In this document: in pieces, positions 17,088 to 25,386 of the stretch
Numbering within the stretch: position 1 is the first letter of the stretch
How the letters are laid out: every line of letters starts with the position of its first letter
Origin: Ectopseudomonas guguanensis
GTDB lineage: Bacteria > Pseudomonadota > Gammaproteobacteria > Pseudomonadales > Pseudomonadaceae
Length of the DNA: 64,000 nt
Direction of reading: 5' to 3'
NCBI RefSeq assembly: GCF_900104265.1
Contig: NZ_FNJJ01000003.1
Span: 164,672-228,671, forward strand
Notes under the pieces: model-generated
What the model was told of the DNA's origin: nothing
Seen by the model: the letters and a program-made list of their open reading frames with translations, nothing else
Database searches by the model: none
Position numbers and translations under genes: made by a program

Positions 17088-18200
17088 TCAGGGATTGATG
17101 ACGATGGAGAACTTCTTGGAAACGGTGTTGCCGTTGGAGTCGCGAACTTGCGCGGTGAAGTCATCGGGAATCGACGTGGCATTCTGCGGTTCGCCGCTGA
17201 GCACGCCATCGCTGCTCAGGGTCAGGCCGGCCGGCGGGAAGCCGCTGACCAGTCGCCAGGTGGTGCCACCCACGCCGCCGCGCGATTCCAGCTGCACGGA
17301 GTAGGGGGTGCCGACCCTGGCCTGCGGCAATGCGGAGAGCTGGGTGATATGCAGCCTTGCAGCCGGGTGGCTGGTGGCCAGTCGATAGAACTTGACCCGC
17401 GCGCCATCTTCGCTGTTGTCGCTGCGGCTGTTCAGCAGAGCACCTGCCTTGAAGTAGAAGGTGCGGCTGTCCCAGGCCGGATCCAGCGGTACCTGGAGGA
17501 CCGGCGAGCCATTGATGGTGACGGCCACCTCGGCCACCCCGTCACGGTTGCGCGCCATGCCCAGGCGATAGACGAATGCCTGACCCAGCTTGACGCCCTC
17601 GACCAGGTTGTAGCGTTTGGCTTCCTCGTTGCCCTCCGGGCTCTGCTTGACCCTGGCGAAGAGGCGGCCGGTCTGGGCGTCCAGGTCGTACTGGTAGTAC
17701 AGGGTGACCAGCGGCATGGCCTCGTAGGCGTGAATCTGGCCAACGGCGACCAGGCCGTTGCCAACCGGCACCTGCAGAACGCGCAGGCGCGCGTCCAGGT
17801 GAGCGCGACCCTGATTGCTCCAGTTCACCGCGTTGGAGCTGGGGTCGATCATCTGCCGCAGTTCGGCACGGGCATAGTCGGCGCGCGCCGAGAGGGCACC
17901 GTTGGCCGGTGCCCAGAAGGTCATGGCGCCGTCGGTGTCGGTACGGAAGTAAGGCGAGGTGTAGCCCTGCGCGCCGTTTAGGCGGTCGGGATACAGGGTC
18001 TGAGCGCGGCCCTGGTTGCCGCCTTCTTCGTCCACCGGCAAGGTCAGCGACCAGTTCTCCAGGGCGAAGTTGCCGCCGGGAGCCAGCTCCGGGCGCAGTT
18101 CGGCATGGCTGGTGAAACTCAATAGTGAGCCCGTCACGGCAGCTCCGATCACGGCGGCGTAACTACGCTTGCTAGACGTTGCGACAAGATTGTTGTTCAT
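17088..18200 (-). CDS. exported polysaccharide lyase family 7 (alginate lyase-like) protein with C-terminal Ig-like domain
   Basis: Predicted secreted or periplasmic uronate-polysaccharide lyase, 370 aa. A signal peptide covers about residues 1-33 (ending SFTSHA). The PL7 jelly-roll signature appears as RAELRQM (about residue 110), GQIHA (about 156) and [10 protein letters not shown] (about 235), the three catalytic strands of alginate lyases. The final 90 residues look like a putative Ig/cadherin-like domain ([30 protein letters not shown]), perhaps for binding. I start at ATG 18200, behind AGGA at 9 bases, rather than seven codons upstream. It lies downstream of nasT; a similar lyase lies beside nasST in P. 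aeruginosa (PA1784, from memory). Alginate as substrate is inference. Confidence 0.88.
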   Translation of the reverse strand: MNNNLVATSSKRSYAAVIGAAVTGSLLSFTSHAELRPELAPGGNFALENWSLTLPVDEEGGNQGRAQTLYPDRLNGAQGYTSPYFRTDTDGAMTFWAPANGALSARADYARAELRQMIDPSSNAVNWSNQGRAHLDARLRVLQVPVGNGLVAVGQIHAYEAMPLVTLYYQYDLDAQTGRLFARVKQSPEGNEEAKRYNLVEGVKLGQAFVYRLGMARNRDGVAEVAVTINGSPVLQVPLDPAWDSRTFYFKAGALLNSRSDNSEDGARVKFYRLATSHPAARLHITQLSALPQARVGTPYSVQLESRGGVGGTTWRLVSGFPPAGLTLSSDGVLSGEPQNATSIPDDFTAQVRDSNGNTVSKKFSIVINP

Positions 18201-18441
18201 CGTTGTTTTTCCTGAAGTCATGCTCTAGATGAAGGGTCTTTCCCTGGCAACAGCGATACGGGGCGGACCTGTCCATGGATAGGGTTCGCCGGGTGATCGA
18301 TAGCTCCCTGATTGCCCGTTGAACCTCAAACATGACCGGCGGCTGCATCGCCGAGTTCAGCTTCGTTTCATCCCTGCAGCACGCTTTCGGACGATCGGTT
18401 GCCTCTATGGTGGCTTGATGGCATCAAAATTGCCGGAGTGC

Positions 18442-19020
18442 TCACCCGCCCAGCATGTCGTGCATCGCGATGATCTGCTCGGCTACCTGGATCAGCTTCT
18501 GCTGACGGCTCATGGCTTGGCGGCGCATCAGGGTGTAGGCCTCCTCCTCGTTGCAGCTTTTCATCTTCATCAACAGGCCCTTGGCCAGCTCTACTCGCTT
18601 GCGCTCGGCCAACTGGGCATCACGTGCCTGGAGTTGGGCGCGTAGCGCCTGGTCGCTCTCGAAGCGGGCCATGGCCACGTCGAGAATCGGCTGCAGGCGC
18701 TGGGCGTGGATGCCCTCGACTATGTAGGCACTGACGCCGCTCTGGATCGCCTGGCGCATCACGCCGGGATCGTGCTCGTCGGTGAACATGACGATCGGGC
18801 GCGGCTGGTCGCGGCTGACCAGCACCACCTGTTCCATCACGTCGCGGCCGGGCGATTCGGTGTCGATCAGGATCACGTCGGGGCGCACCGCCTCGACGCG
18901 CTCGGGCAGGTCGATGGTCAGGCCGGACTCGTCGATCACCTCGAAACCGGCTTCGATCAGGGCGGCCTTGAGGCGGCCGACCTTCTTCGGGGTGTCGTTG
19001 ATCAAAAGGATACGCAGCAT
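18442..19020 (-). CDS. nasT: ANTAR-domain response regulator / antiterminator NasT
   Basis: Positive regulator of nitrate assimilation that binds leader RNA and prevents transcription termination; 192 aa, cytoplasmic. Residues about 1-120 form a receiver domain (RILLINDT; possible phospho-Asp in VILIDTES). Residues about 130-190 are the ANTAR RNA-binding domain: a coiled segment, then KRVELAKGLLMKMKSCNEEE and AYTLMRRQAMSRQQKLI. In the absence of nitrate or nitrite it is held by NasS (established for Azotobacter and Paracoccus systems). The start is 18 bp after the nasS stop, so the two are one operon; the matching RNA target is seen upstream of nasS itself. Confidence 0.96.
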   Translation of the reverse strand: MLRILLINDTPKKVGRLKAALIEAGFEVIDESGLTIDLPERVEAVRPDVILIDTESPGRDVMEQVVLVSRDQPRPIVMFTDEHDPGVMRQAIQSGVSAYIVEGIHAQRLQPILDVAMARFESDQALRAQLQARDAQLAERKRVELAKGLLMKMKSCNEEEAYTLMRRQAMSRQQKLIQVAEQIIAMHDMLGG

Positions 19021-19038
19021 CGATGGCCCTCCCGGCGG

Positions 19039-20250
19039 TTACAGGGCGACAGCCGGGCCGTCGGCCAGGGCGTGCAGGCGGAAGCTGCGGGCATAGGCGG
19101 CAGGGTCGCTGCCGTCCCAGCAGCTGCCGTCCTGCAGGATGGAGCTGCGCATTTCCCCCGGCACCGCGATGCCCAGGGCCGTGGCAGCCTCACGATACAG
19201 CGCCAGTTGCTGGACCTGGCGGGCCACGCCGAGGTAGTCGGGATCGCTGCGCAGCAGGCCCCAGCGGCGGAACTGGGTCATGAACCACATGCCATCGGAC
19301 AGATAGGGCTGGTTGACCAGGCCGCCGGCATGGAAGCGCAGTGGGTGTTCGTCCAGCCAGGCGTGGCCCAGGCCGTCCTGGTACTGGCCGAGAAAACGCG
19401 GGGTAATCGCCGAGAGTGGGGCGTCGACATAGTCGCTGCCGCTAAGCAGTTGCGCAGTGCTGCGCTTGTTCTCTTCGCTGTCGTCGATGAAGCGGGCCGC
19501 TTCGAGCACCGCCATGATCAGGGCGCGGGCGGTGTTGGGGTGCTGCTCGGCGAAGGCGCGGGTGCAACCCAGCACCTTTTCCGGGTGATCCGGCCAGATC
19601 GCCTGGATGGTGGTCAGGGTGCAGCCGAGCTGCTCATCGACGGCCTTGGCGGTCCACGGCTCGCCGACGCAGAAGCCGTCGATGCGCTCGGCCTTCAGGT
19701 GCTCGACCATCTGCGGTGGCGGCACCACCACGCTGTCGACATCGCGCAACGGGTGAATGCCCTGGCTGGCCAGCCAGTAGTAGAGCCACATCGCGTGAGT
19801 GCCGGTGGGGAAGGTCTGGGCGAAGGTGAGGCGCGCCTCATGTTGGTGCACGTATTGGCGCAGTGCTTCGCCACTGGTCACGCCAGCGGCCTGCAGGCTG
19901 TGCGAGAGGTTGATGCTCTGGCCGTTCTGGTTCAGACCCATGAGCACCGCCATGTCGGTGGCCGTGCCAACGCCGAGGCCCAGTTGTACGCCGTAGATCA
20001 GCCCGTAGAGGCTGTGCGCGGCGTCCAGCTCGCCGCTGAGCAGACGGTCACGCAGGCCGGCCCAGGAGCTCTGGCGATGCAGTCTGATGCTCAGCCCGTG
20101 CTTCTCGGCAAAGCCCTGAGTGGCAGCGACGATCACCGAAGCAGAGTCGCTCAGGGCCATGAAGCCAATGTTCAGCACGCTCTTTTCCGGGGCGTTGCTG
20201 CCCCAGGCCCAGGTCAGGGCGTCGTCGCGCGGGGTGTCGTGTTCGCTCAT
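19039..20250 (-). CDS. nasS: nitrate/nitrite sensor NasS (NrtA/CmpA-type binding protein)
   Basis: Cytoplasmic nitrate/nitrite-binding protein that sequesters NasT when ligand is absent; 403 aa. It has the periplasmic-binding-protein fold of NrtA (LNIGFMALSDSASVIVA near residue 26; LDAAHSLYGLIYG near 75; TFPTGTHAMWLYYWL near 145; GFCVGEPW near 193) but no signal peptide, which separates NasS from transporter NrtA. The operon has a sigma-54 promoter and a predicted NasT-responsive leader immediately upstream. The assimilatory genes nirBD/nasA are not in this window. Confidence 0.95.
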   Translation of the reverse strand: MSEHDTPRDDALTWAWGSNAPEKSVLNIGFMALSDSASVIVAATQGFAEKHGLSIRLHRQSSWAGLRDRLLSGELDAAHSLYGLIYGVQLGLGVGTATDMAVLMGLNQNGQSINLSHSLQAAGVTSGEALRQYVHQHEARLTFAQTFPTGTHAMWLYYWLASQGIHPLRDVDSVVVPPPQMVEHLKAERIDGFCVGEPWTAKAVDEQLGCTLTTIQAIWPDHPEKVLGCTRAFAEQHPNTARALIMAVLEAARFIDDSEENKRSTAQLLSGSDYVDAPLSAITPRFLGQYQDGLGHAWLDEHPLRFHAGGLVNQPYLSDGMWFMTQFRRWGLLRSDPDYLGVARQVQQLALYREAATALGIAVPGEMRSSILQDGSCWDGSDPAAYARSFRLHALADGPAVAL

Positions 20251-20301
20251 GCTGCATCCTTACCGTTCACGCAAAAGACTCGGGTCATGGACCGCGTCCA
20301 T

Positions 20302-20351
20302 AAAAAAACGTCGTACCAATCCCGGCCAGAGTGCCGTGACTGGATACGACG
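20302..20351 (-). terminator. conditional intrinsic terminator in the nasST leader
   Basis: Arms CGTCGTA and TACGACG, with an inner GC-rich hairpin, followed by seven T on the minus strand. Its 5' arm overlaps ANTAR hairpin 2, so formation should depend on NasT. Confidence 0.8.
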
Positions 20352-20390
20352 CCGTTGTCGCTCAAGCCGTTTCCGACGTTGGAAGGGCCT
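20302..20390 (-). promoter_or_regulatory. ANTAR (NasT-type) two-hairpin antitermination leader upstream of nasS
   Basis: Read on the minus strand from 20390 down. Hairpin 1 (20390-20364): outer arms AGGCC/GGCUU, a small internal loop, inner arms UUCC/GGAA and hexaloop AACGUC. A 2-nt linker follows. Hairpin 2 (20361-20346): arms GCGAC/GUCGU and hexaloop AACGGC. Both loops have A at position 1 and G at position 4, the ANTAR-binding signature. The 3' arm of hairpin 2 is also the 5' arm of an intrinsic terminator (arms 20351-20345 and 20315-20309, then seven U), so the structures are mutually exclusive. About 50 nt separate the terminator from the nasS ATG. Confidence 0.8.
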
Positions 20391-20405
20391 TTTGCAGTGA
20401 GGTGA

Positions 20406-20421
20406 AGCAAGGCATATGCCA
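20406..20421 (-). promoter_or_regulatory. sigma-54 (RpoN) promoter of nasST
   Basis: Minus strand TGGCATATGCCTTGCT matches TGGCACG-N4-TTGCT at every key position, with GG and GC 10 bases apart. The expected start near 20396 is only about 6 bases before ANTAR hairpin 1. I did not find a clear NtrC palindrome in the 230 bp upstream, which lie in the lipoprotein gene. Confidence 0.75.
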
Positions 20422-20436
20422 GTGCGCCTGCAGCTG

Positions 20437-20646
20437 TCAGCGCTCCAGCATCTGCTTCACGCTGCTTTGCGGAATCTGCTGCTTGCGGCCTTCGCTGTCG
20501 GTGAATTCGAGCATGCCGGTGTCCCTGTCCAGTTCCGGCTTGCCATCGCTGGTCAGCATCTGGCCATCGGTGGTGGTGATGATGTACTCGCTGCTGCAAC
20601 CGGCCAGGCCGAACAGGCACAGGGCGGCGATGATCCATGGCTTCAT
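20437..20646 (-). CDS. YgdI/YgdR family small lipoprotein
   Basis: Outer-membrane or periplasmic lipoprotein precursor of 69 aa. The signal peptide ends with the lipobox LAGC (Cys at residue 17), followed by SSEYIITTTDGQMLTSDGKPE, the SH3-like YgdI/YgdR domain. The ATG at 20646 starts the signal sequence, with AGGAG upstream. Function of the family is unknown. It stands alone between acnB and the nasST promoter; its own terminator is not obvious. Confidence 0.93.
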   Translation of the reverse strand: MKPWIIAALCLFGLAGCSSEYIITTTDGQMLTSDGKPELDRDTGMLEFTDSEGRKQQIPQSSVKQMLER

Positions 20647-20744
20647 GGCGTGCTCCTGAAGGTTATGGGGTGCTCCCATTTCAGAAGGTAGACGGCGGCG
20701 CAACGACTGCAAGGGGGCGGAAAAATCTCCGATGCCAGCACGCA

Positions 20745-20773
20745 TAAAAAAGCCCCGCACTGGGCGGGGCTCC
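20745..20773 (-). terminator. intrinsic terminator of acnB
   Basis: Minus strand AGCCCCGCCC-AGT-GCGGGGCTTTTTT, 17-45 bp after the acnB stop codon. Confidence 0.92.
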
Positions 20774-20789
20774 TTTTGCAACGCTGGGA

Positions 20790-23390
20790 TCAGGCCTGAA
20801 CGACCGGGATCTTGGCGTTGGCCGCGGCTTCACGGAAGTCGGCGATCTGGTCGAAGCTCAGGTAGCGGTAGATGTCGCCAGCCATGCTGTCGATATCCTT
20901 CGCGTAGGCCATGTACTCCTCGACGGTCGGCAGCTTGCCGAGAATCGAAGCGACCGCTGCCAGTTCGGCGGAGGCCAGGTACACGTTGGCGCCGTCGCCC
21001 AGACGGTTCGGGAAGTTACGGGTGGAGGTCGACACCACGGTGGAGTTGGCAGCTACACGTGCCTGGTTACCCATGCACAGCGAGCAGCCCGGCATCTCCA
21101 TGCGTGCACCGGCCTTGCCGTAGATGCCGTAGTAGCCTTCCTCGGTCAGCTGGTGGGCATCCATCTTGGTCGGCGGCGACAGCCACAGACGAGTCGGGAT
21201 ACCGCCCTTGACCTTGTCCAGCAGCTTGCCGGCAGCGCGGAAGTGGCCGATGTTGGTCATGCACGAACCGATGAACACTTCGTCGATCTTGTCGCCGGCC
21301 ACGGTGGACAGCAGACGTGCGTCGTCCGGGTCGTTCGGGGCGCACAGCACCGGCTCCTTGAGCTCGGCCAGGTCGATTTCGATGACTTCGGCGTACTCGG
21401 CGTCCTTGTCGGCTTCCATCAGCACCGGGTTGGCCAGCCAGGCTTCCATCGCCTGGGCACGACGCTCCAGGGTGCGGGCATCGCCGTAACCTTCGCTGAT
21501 CATCCAGCGCAGCAGGGTGATGTTGGACTGCAGGTATTCGGCGATGGCCGCTTCCGGCAGCTTGATGGTGCAGCCGGCAGCCGAACGCTCGGCGGAGGCG
21601 TCGGACAGCTCGAATGCCTGCTCGACGGTCAGGTTGTCCAGGCCTTCGATCTCGAGGATGCGGCCGGAGAAGATGTTCTTCTTGCCTTTCTTCTCGACGG
21701 TCAGCAGGCCCTTCTGGATGGCGTAGTAGGGGATGGCGTGGACCAGGTCACGCAGGGTGATACCCGGTTGCATCTTGCCCTTGAAGCGCACCAGAACCGA
21801 TTCCGGCATGTCCAGCGGCATCACGCCGGTGGCGGCGGCAAAGGCCACCAGGCCGGAGCCGGCCGGGAAGGAAATGCCGATCGGGAAGCGGGTGTGCGAG
21901 TCGCCACCGGTGCCGACGGTGTCGGGCAGCAGCATGCGGTTCAGCCAGCTGTGAATGATGCCGTCGCCCGGACGCAGGGATACGCCGCCACGGGTGCGGA
22001 TGAAATCCGGCAGGGTGTGGTGGGTGGTGACGTCGATCGGCTTCGGATAAGCAGCGGTGTGGCAGAAGGACTGCATCACCAGGTCGGCGGAGAAGCCCAG
22101 GCACGCCAGGTCCTTCAGCTCGTCGCGGGTCATCGGGCCGGTGGTGTCCTGGGAACCGACGGTGGTCATCTTCGGTTCGCAGTAGGTGCCCGGACGCACG
22201 CCTTCGACGCCGCAGGCCTTGCCGACCATCTTCTGCGCCAGGGTGAAGCCCTTGCCGCTGTCAGCCGGCTGCTCCGGCTTCTTGAACAGGTCGGAGGAGC
22301 CCAGGCCCAGCTCGGCACGCGCCTTCTCGGTCAGGCCACGGCCGACGATCAGCGGGATACGGCCGCCAGCGCGGACTTCGTCGAGCAGCACCGGGGTCTT
22401 CAGTTCGAAGGTGGTGATGACTTCGTCGGTGCCGTGCTTGCAGACCTTGCCGGCGTACGGGTAGACGTCGATCACGTCGCCCATGTTGATGTTCGACACG
22501 TCGAACTCGATCGGCAGGGCGCCGGCGTCTTCCATGGTGTTGTAGAAGATCGGGGCGATCTTGGTGCCGAAGCAGAAGCCGCCAGCGCGCTTGTTCGGAA
22601 CGTAGGGGATGTCATCGCCGAAGAACCACAGCACCGAGTTGGTGGCGGACTTGCGGGAAGAGCCGGTACCGACCACGTCACCCACGTAGGCGACCGGGAA
22701 GCCCTTGGCCTTGATCTCTTCGATCTGCTTCAGCGGGCCGATGGCGCCTTGCTGCTCCGGCACGATGCCGTCGCGAGCCATTTTCAGCATGGCCAGGGCG
22801 TGCAGCGGGATGTCAGGGCGCGACCAGGCGTCCGGGGCAGGGGACAGGTCGTCGGTGTTGGTTTCGCCAGGCACCTTGAACACGGCCAGGCTGTACTTCT
22901 CGGCGATGGCCGGCTTGGCGGTGAACCACTCGCCATCGGCCCAGGACTGCAGCACGGCCTTGGCGTTGGCATTGCCAGCCTTGGCTTTCTCGGCGACGTC
23001 GTGGAAGGCGTCGAACATCAGCAGGGTGTGCTTGAGTTGCTCGGCGGCAACGGCGCCAAGGGTGGCGTCGTCCAGCAGTTCGACCAGGGTGGCGATGTTG
23101 TAGCCGCCCTGCATGGTGCCCAGCAGCTCGACGGCGCGTTGCTTGCTGATCAGCGGGGAAGTGGCTTCGCCCTTGGCGATGGCAGAGAGGAAACCGGCCT
23201 TGACGTAGGCGGCTTCGTCGACGCCTGGCGGTACACGGTTGGTGATCAGGTCTACGAGGAATTCTTCTTCGCCAGCCGGCGGGTTTTTCAGCAGCTCGAC
23301 CAGGCCTGCGGTTTGTTCGGCGTTCAGCGGCTGGGGCACGATACCCTGAGCGGCACGCTCTGCTACGTGTTTGCGATAGGCTTCAAGCAC
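20790..23390 (-). CDS. acnB: aconitate hydratase B (2-methylisocitrate dehydratase)
   Basis: 4Fe-4S TCA-cycle enzyme interconverting citrate and isocitrate; also hydrates 2-methylaconitate; 866 aa. Order of domains: helical AcnB HEAT-like region (about 1-160), swivel domain (about 170-380), then the iron-sulfur catalytic domains. Cluster cysteines lie in [11 protein letters not shown] (near residue 710) and [13 protein letters not shown] (near 770). I chose the GTG at 23390 (giving [16 protein letters not shown]) because TGAGGG precedes it and the N-terminus then matches AcnB proteins; an ATG nine codons upstream adds residues without homology. A strong terminator follows. Confidence 0.97.
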   Translation of the reverse strand: MLEAYRKHVAERAAQGIVPQPLNAEQTAGLVELLKNPPAGEEEFLVDLITNRVPPGVDEAAYVKAGFLSAIAKGEATSPLISKQRAVELLGTMQGGYNIATLVELLDDATLGAVAAEQLKHTLLMFDAFHDVAEKAKAGNANAKAVLQSWADGEWFTAKPAIAEKYSLAVFKVPGETNTDDLSPAPDAWSRPDIPLHALAMLKMARDGIVPEQQGAIGPLKQIEEIKAKGFPVAYVGDVVGTGSSRKSATNSVLWFFGDDIPYVPNKRAGGFCFGTKIAPIFYNTMEDAGALPIEFDVSNINMGDVIDVYPYAGKVCKHGTDEVITTFELKTPVLLDEVRAGGRIPLIVGRGLTEKARAELGLGSSDLFKKPEQPADSGKGFTLAQKMVGKACGVEGVRPGTYCEPKMTTVGSQDTTGPMTRDELKDLACLGFSADLVMQSFCHTAAYPKPIDVTTHHTLPDFIRTRGGVSLRPGDGIIHSWLNRMLLPDTVGTGGDSHTRFPIGISFPAGSGLVAFAAATGVMPLDMPESVLVRFKGKMQPGITLRDLVHAIPYYAIQKGLLTVEKKGKKNIFSGRILEIEGLDNLTVEQAFELSDASAERSAAGCTIKLPEAAIAEYLQSNITLLRWMISEGYGDARTLERRAQAMEAWLANPVLMEADKDAEYAEVIEIDLAELKEPVLCAPNDPDDARLLSTVAGDKIDEVFIGSCMTNIGHFRAAGKLLDKVKGGIPTRLWLSPPTKMDAHQLTEEGYYGIYGKAGARMEMPGCSLCMGNQARVAANSTVVSTSTRNFPNRLGDGANVYLASAELAAVASILGKLPTVEEYMAYAKDIDSMAGDIYRYLSFDQIADFREAAANAKIPVVQA

Positions 23391-23794
23391 AGTTATTACC
23401 CTCATCAGTGGTCCCAAAGGGTTGTCCGGGACGCGATCCAGAAACCCATGAACCAGGCGCCTTTCGACTTTATGAGCCGATCAGCCGAGGTTTCACGAGT
23501 CTCTTGTAGAAGCTGCTTTCAAAGTTTTACGCCGGCAGGACGGTTTCTGATGAGGGCGGGCGCAGAGACTCGGGGGGACTCCAAGTGGCTGCGCCGCCAT
23601 CGTACCTGCAGGATCGACTGTGCTCGTGACGCTTTGAAAACAGCTTCCAACGGACATTGGCGCCGTAAAAGGCGGGCCGATTCTAATGGAAAGCGCGGAT
23701 AAAGTTAAGCCGATGTCCCCGCATCCGCGGGGGTGATAAGGATTAGACAAAGGGCTAAGATGCCAGGCCGTGTTGCCGTTTATGTTGTTTCGCC
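23391..23794. other. 404-bp divergent intergenic region upstream of acnB, with a long-range inverted repeat
   Basis: Contains GAAGCTGCTTTCAAAG (23509-23524) and its inverted copy CTTTGAAAACAGCTTC (23632-23647), 15 of 16 complementary and about 107 bp apart, plus a small CCCCGC..GCGGGG hairpin near 23717-23734. No gene seen. It probably holds the acnB promoter and the promoter of the DUF1289 gene. Confidence 0.6.
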
Positions 23795-24271
23795 ATGTCC
23801 AATCAGCGCATCAAGACGCCCTGCGTAGGCCTTTGCTCGACCGTTTACGGCGATGTCGTGTGCCGCGGTTGCAAGCGCTTCCACCATGAGGTGATCAACT
23901 GGAACAGCTACAACGAGGATGAGAAGCGCGCCGTCTGGACACGCCTGGAAGTGCTGCTGGTGCAGGTAATGACGGCCAAGGTCGAGGTGTTCGACGAGCA
24001 GCGTCTGCGTGCTCAGCTGGAACAGCGGCAGATTCGCTTCGTGCCGCAGCAGTCGCCGTACTGCTGGGCCTATCAGCTGATCGCGCGGGGCGCGCGGGTG
24101 ATCAATCAGCTGGAAGCCTACGGCATGGTGCTGCTGCCGGAATTCCGCAACTGGGCGCTGCCCGAGTTGCGCGATGCCATCGACAGGGAGTTCTTCCTGC
24201 TCTCCGAGGCGCACTACGAGCGCTATATCGCGCCGAAATTCTTGCGCGAGGGGCTGGAGCTGCGCGTGTAA
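23795..24271 (+). CDS. DUF1289 domain-containing protein
   Basis: 158-aa cytoplasmic protein. The N-terminus KTPCVGLCSTVYGDVVCRGCKR carries the four-cysteine DUF1289 motif (C10, C14, C23, C26), probably a metal or Fe-S site. The remainder (about 40-158) is a helical region with no motif known to me (QQSPYCWAYQLIARGARVINQLEAYG). The arrangement is the longer Pseudomonas form of the family. Function unknown. It is divergent from acnB; a type A palindromic repeat follows it. Confidence 0.88.
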   Translation: MSNQRIKTPCVGLCSTVYGDVVCRGCKRFHHEVINWNSYNEDEKRAVWTRLEVLLVQVMTAKVEVFDEQRLRAQLEQRQIRFVPQQSPYCWAYQLIARGARVINQLEAYGMVLLPEFRNWALPELRDAIDREFFLLSEAHYERYIAPKFLREGLELRV

Positions 24272-24283
24272 GAGGCGATGGCC

Positions 24284-24365
24284 GGTAGGGTGCGCTGCGC
24301 GCACCGCTCCCGGGATCGGTTTCAGGACCTCGTCAACCGCTGGTGCACGCGGCGCAACCTACGCC
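24284..24365. repeat. type A palindromic interspersed repeat
   Basis: GGTAGGGTGCGCTGCGCGCA at the left; a degenerate inverted arm (GGTGCACGCGGCGCAACCTA) near 24340-24360. It fills the gap between the convergent DUF1289 and usp genes. Confidence 0.65.
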
Positions 24366-25229
24366 CTAGCGTTGGGCGACGAGTTCTTCCAGGTGGGCGA
24401 TGATCTCGTCCGGCTTGAGCACCAGCACGTCGCTTTCCAGAGCATCGAGTATGACCTCGGCGGTATTGCCGATCAGGGCGCCGGAAAGTCCGGTGCGCGC
24501 CACGGTGCCGATCACCGTGACCGCGGCATCGAGCTGGTGTGCCACCTGCGGAATCACCACGTCAGCCGGGCCCTCGAGTACATGCAGGCGCTCGTCACTG
24601 ATGTCGTACTCGGCCTGGAAGCTGCGGCACTGTTCGCGGTAGCGCGCCTCGATGGTTTCCTTGAGCTGGAAAGTGGGGTCGGCTGCCGAGAGCATCGGCG
24701 TAGGGTGTGCGGTAGTCACGTGCAGCGTGCCCTTGGCCAGGCCGGCGATATCGTAGCCATGGCTGATGATGCCGGCATGCAGGGTGCGATGCTCGCCATC
24801 GGCATTGCCGACGTCCACTGCGGCGAGGATGTTGCCGCCGGTCCAGGGGCGTTCGGTCTTGACCATCAGCACCGGGCCTGGGCAATAGCGCAGCAACTTC
24901 CAGTCCTCGGGGGTGAGGATGGCTTTCTTCAGCGGGTTGTCCGGCAGGTGCTGCTTGATCACCAGGCCGCAGCCCTCGGCCTGCTGCACGGCGATGATGG
25001 TCTGGTGCTGATTGTCATGCCAGGACTGCTGGGTGGAGACGCTGAAGCCTTCCCCGGCGAGGCTGCTGCTGAGATCGTTGAGCCACGCGCTGTGGTCACC
25101 TTTCTTGTCGCATACCAGCAGGTGCAGGTGCGACTGGGTGACTCCAGCTATCAGTTTTGCCCGCTTCAGCGCGAGGCCTTCGGGGTGCTGGGGTTCCATC
25201 ACCACCAGAATGCTACGGATCGCTTGCAT
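24366..25229 (-). CDS. uspL: universal stress protein (tandem Usp domains, UspL-like)
   Basis: Cytoplasmic stress protein of 287 aa with two Usp domains in tandem (about residues 1-140 and 150-287; second domain ends VIGTVARTGLSGALIGNTAEVILD, the nucleotide-loop G-rich motif). Such proteins support survival under anaerobic energy stress in P. aeruginosa. The ATG at 25229 (MQAIRSILVVMEPQ) has GGAGAC upstream; the frame is open far upstream but without homology. An ANR box at -41.5 from a plausible start fits PA1789 (uspL), which I recall as ANR-dependent. Symbol assigned from synteny and domain structure. Confidence 0.9.
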   Translation of the reverse strand: MQAIRSILVVMEPQHPEGLALKRAKLIAGVTQSHLHLLVCDKKGDHSAWLNDLSSSLAGEGFSVSTQQSWHDNQHQTIIAVQQAEGCGLVIKQHLPDNPLKKAILTPEDWKLLRYCPGPVLMVKTERPWTGGNILAAVDVGNADGEHRTLHAGIISHGYDIAGLAKGTLHVTTAHPTPMLSAADPTFQLKETIEARYREQCRSFQAEYDISDERLHVLEGPADVVIPQVAHQLDAAVTVIGTVARTGLSGALIGNTAEVILDALESDVLVLKPDEIIAHLEELVAQR

Positions 25230-25292
25230 GGTCGTCTCCCTGAGAGTGAATAGCGCATATCCAACTATAGGTGCGTCATCGCCGGCAGCTTC

Positions 25293-25306
25293 TTGACCTG
25301 TATCAA
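25293..25306 (-). promoter_or_regulatory. ANR/FNR box of uspL
   Basis: TTGACCTGTATCAA matches TTGAT-N4-ATCAA with one mismatch. A TATAGT -10 on the minus strand at 25264-25269 places the start near 25258, exactly -41.5 from the box centre, a classic class II ANR promoter. Confidence 0.8.
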
Positions 25307-25386
25307 CGGCGTGCTGGTCGTGCGGCCTGTCACTCGTATAATGGCCCGCCATTTCCAACCTCGCCAGCACCGAGAGCGCTTCAAAT

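Noticed and set aside
20302-20351. Terminator read simply as the 3' end of the lipoprotein gene
   Set aside because: A sigma-54 promoter and two A1/G4 hexaloop hairpins lie between the lipoprotein stop and this terminator, and its 5' arm is shared with hairpin 2; a conditional leader terminator explains more. It may also stop readthrough from upstream.
21153-23702. Open frame of 849 codons on the plus strand opposite acnB
   Set aside because: It is the complement of a highly conserved acnB gene; the sequence is low-complexity Gly/Ala/Val/His-rich as expected for an antisense shadow of high-GC coding DNA, and no SD precedes it.
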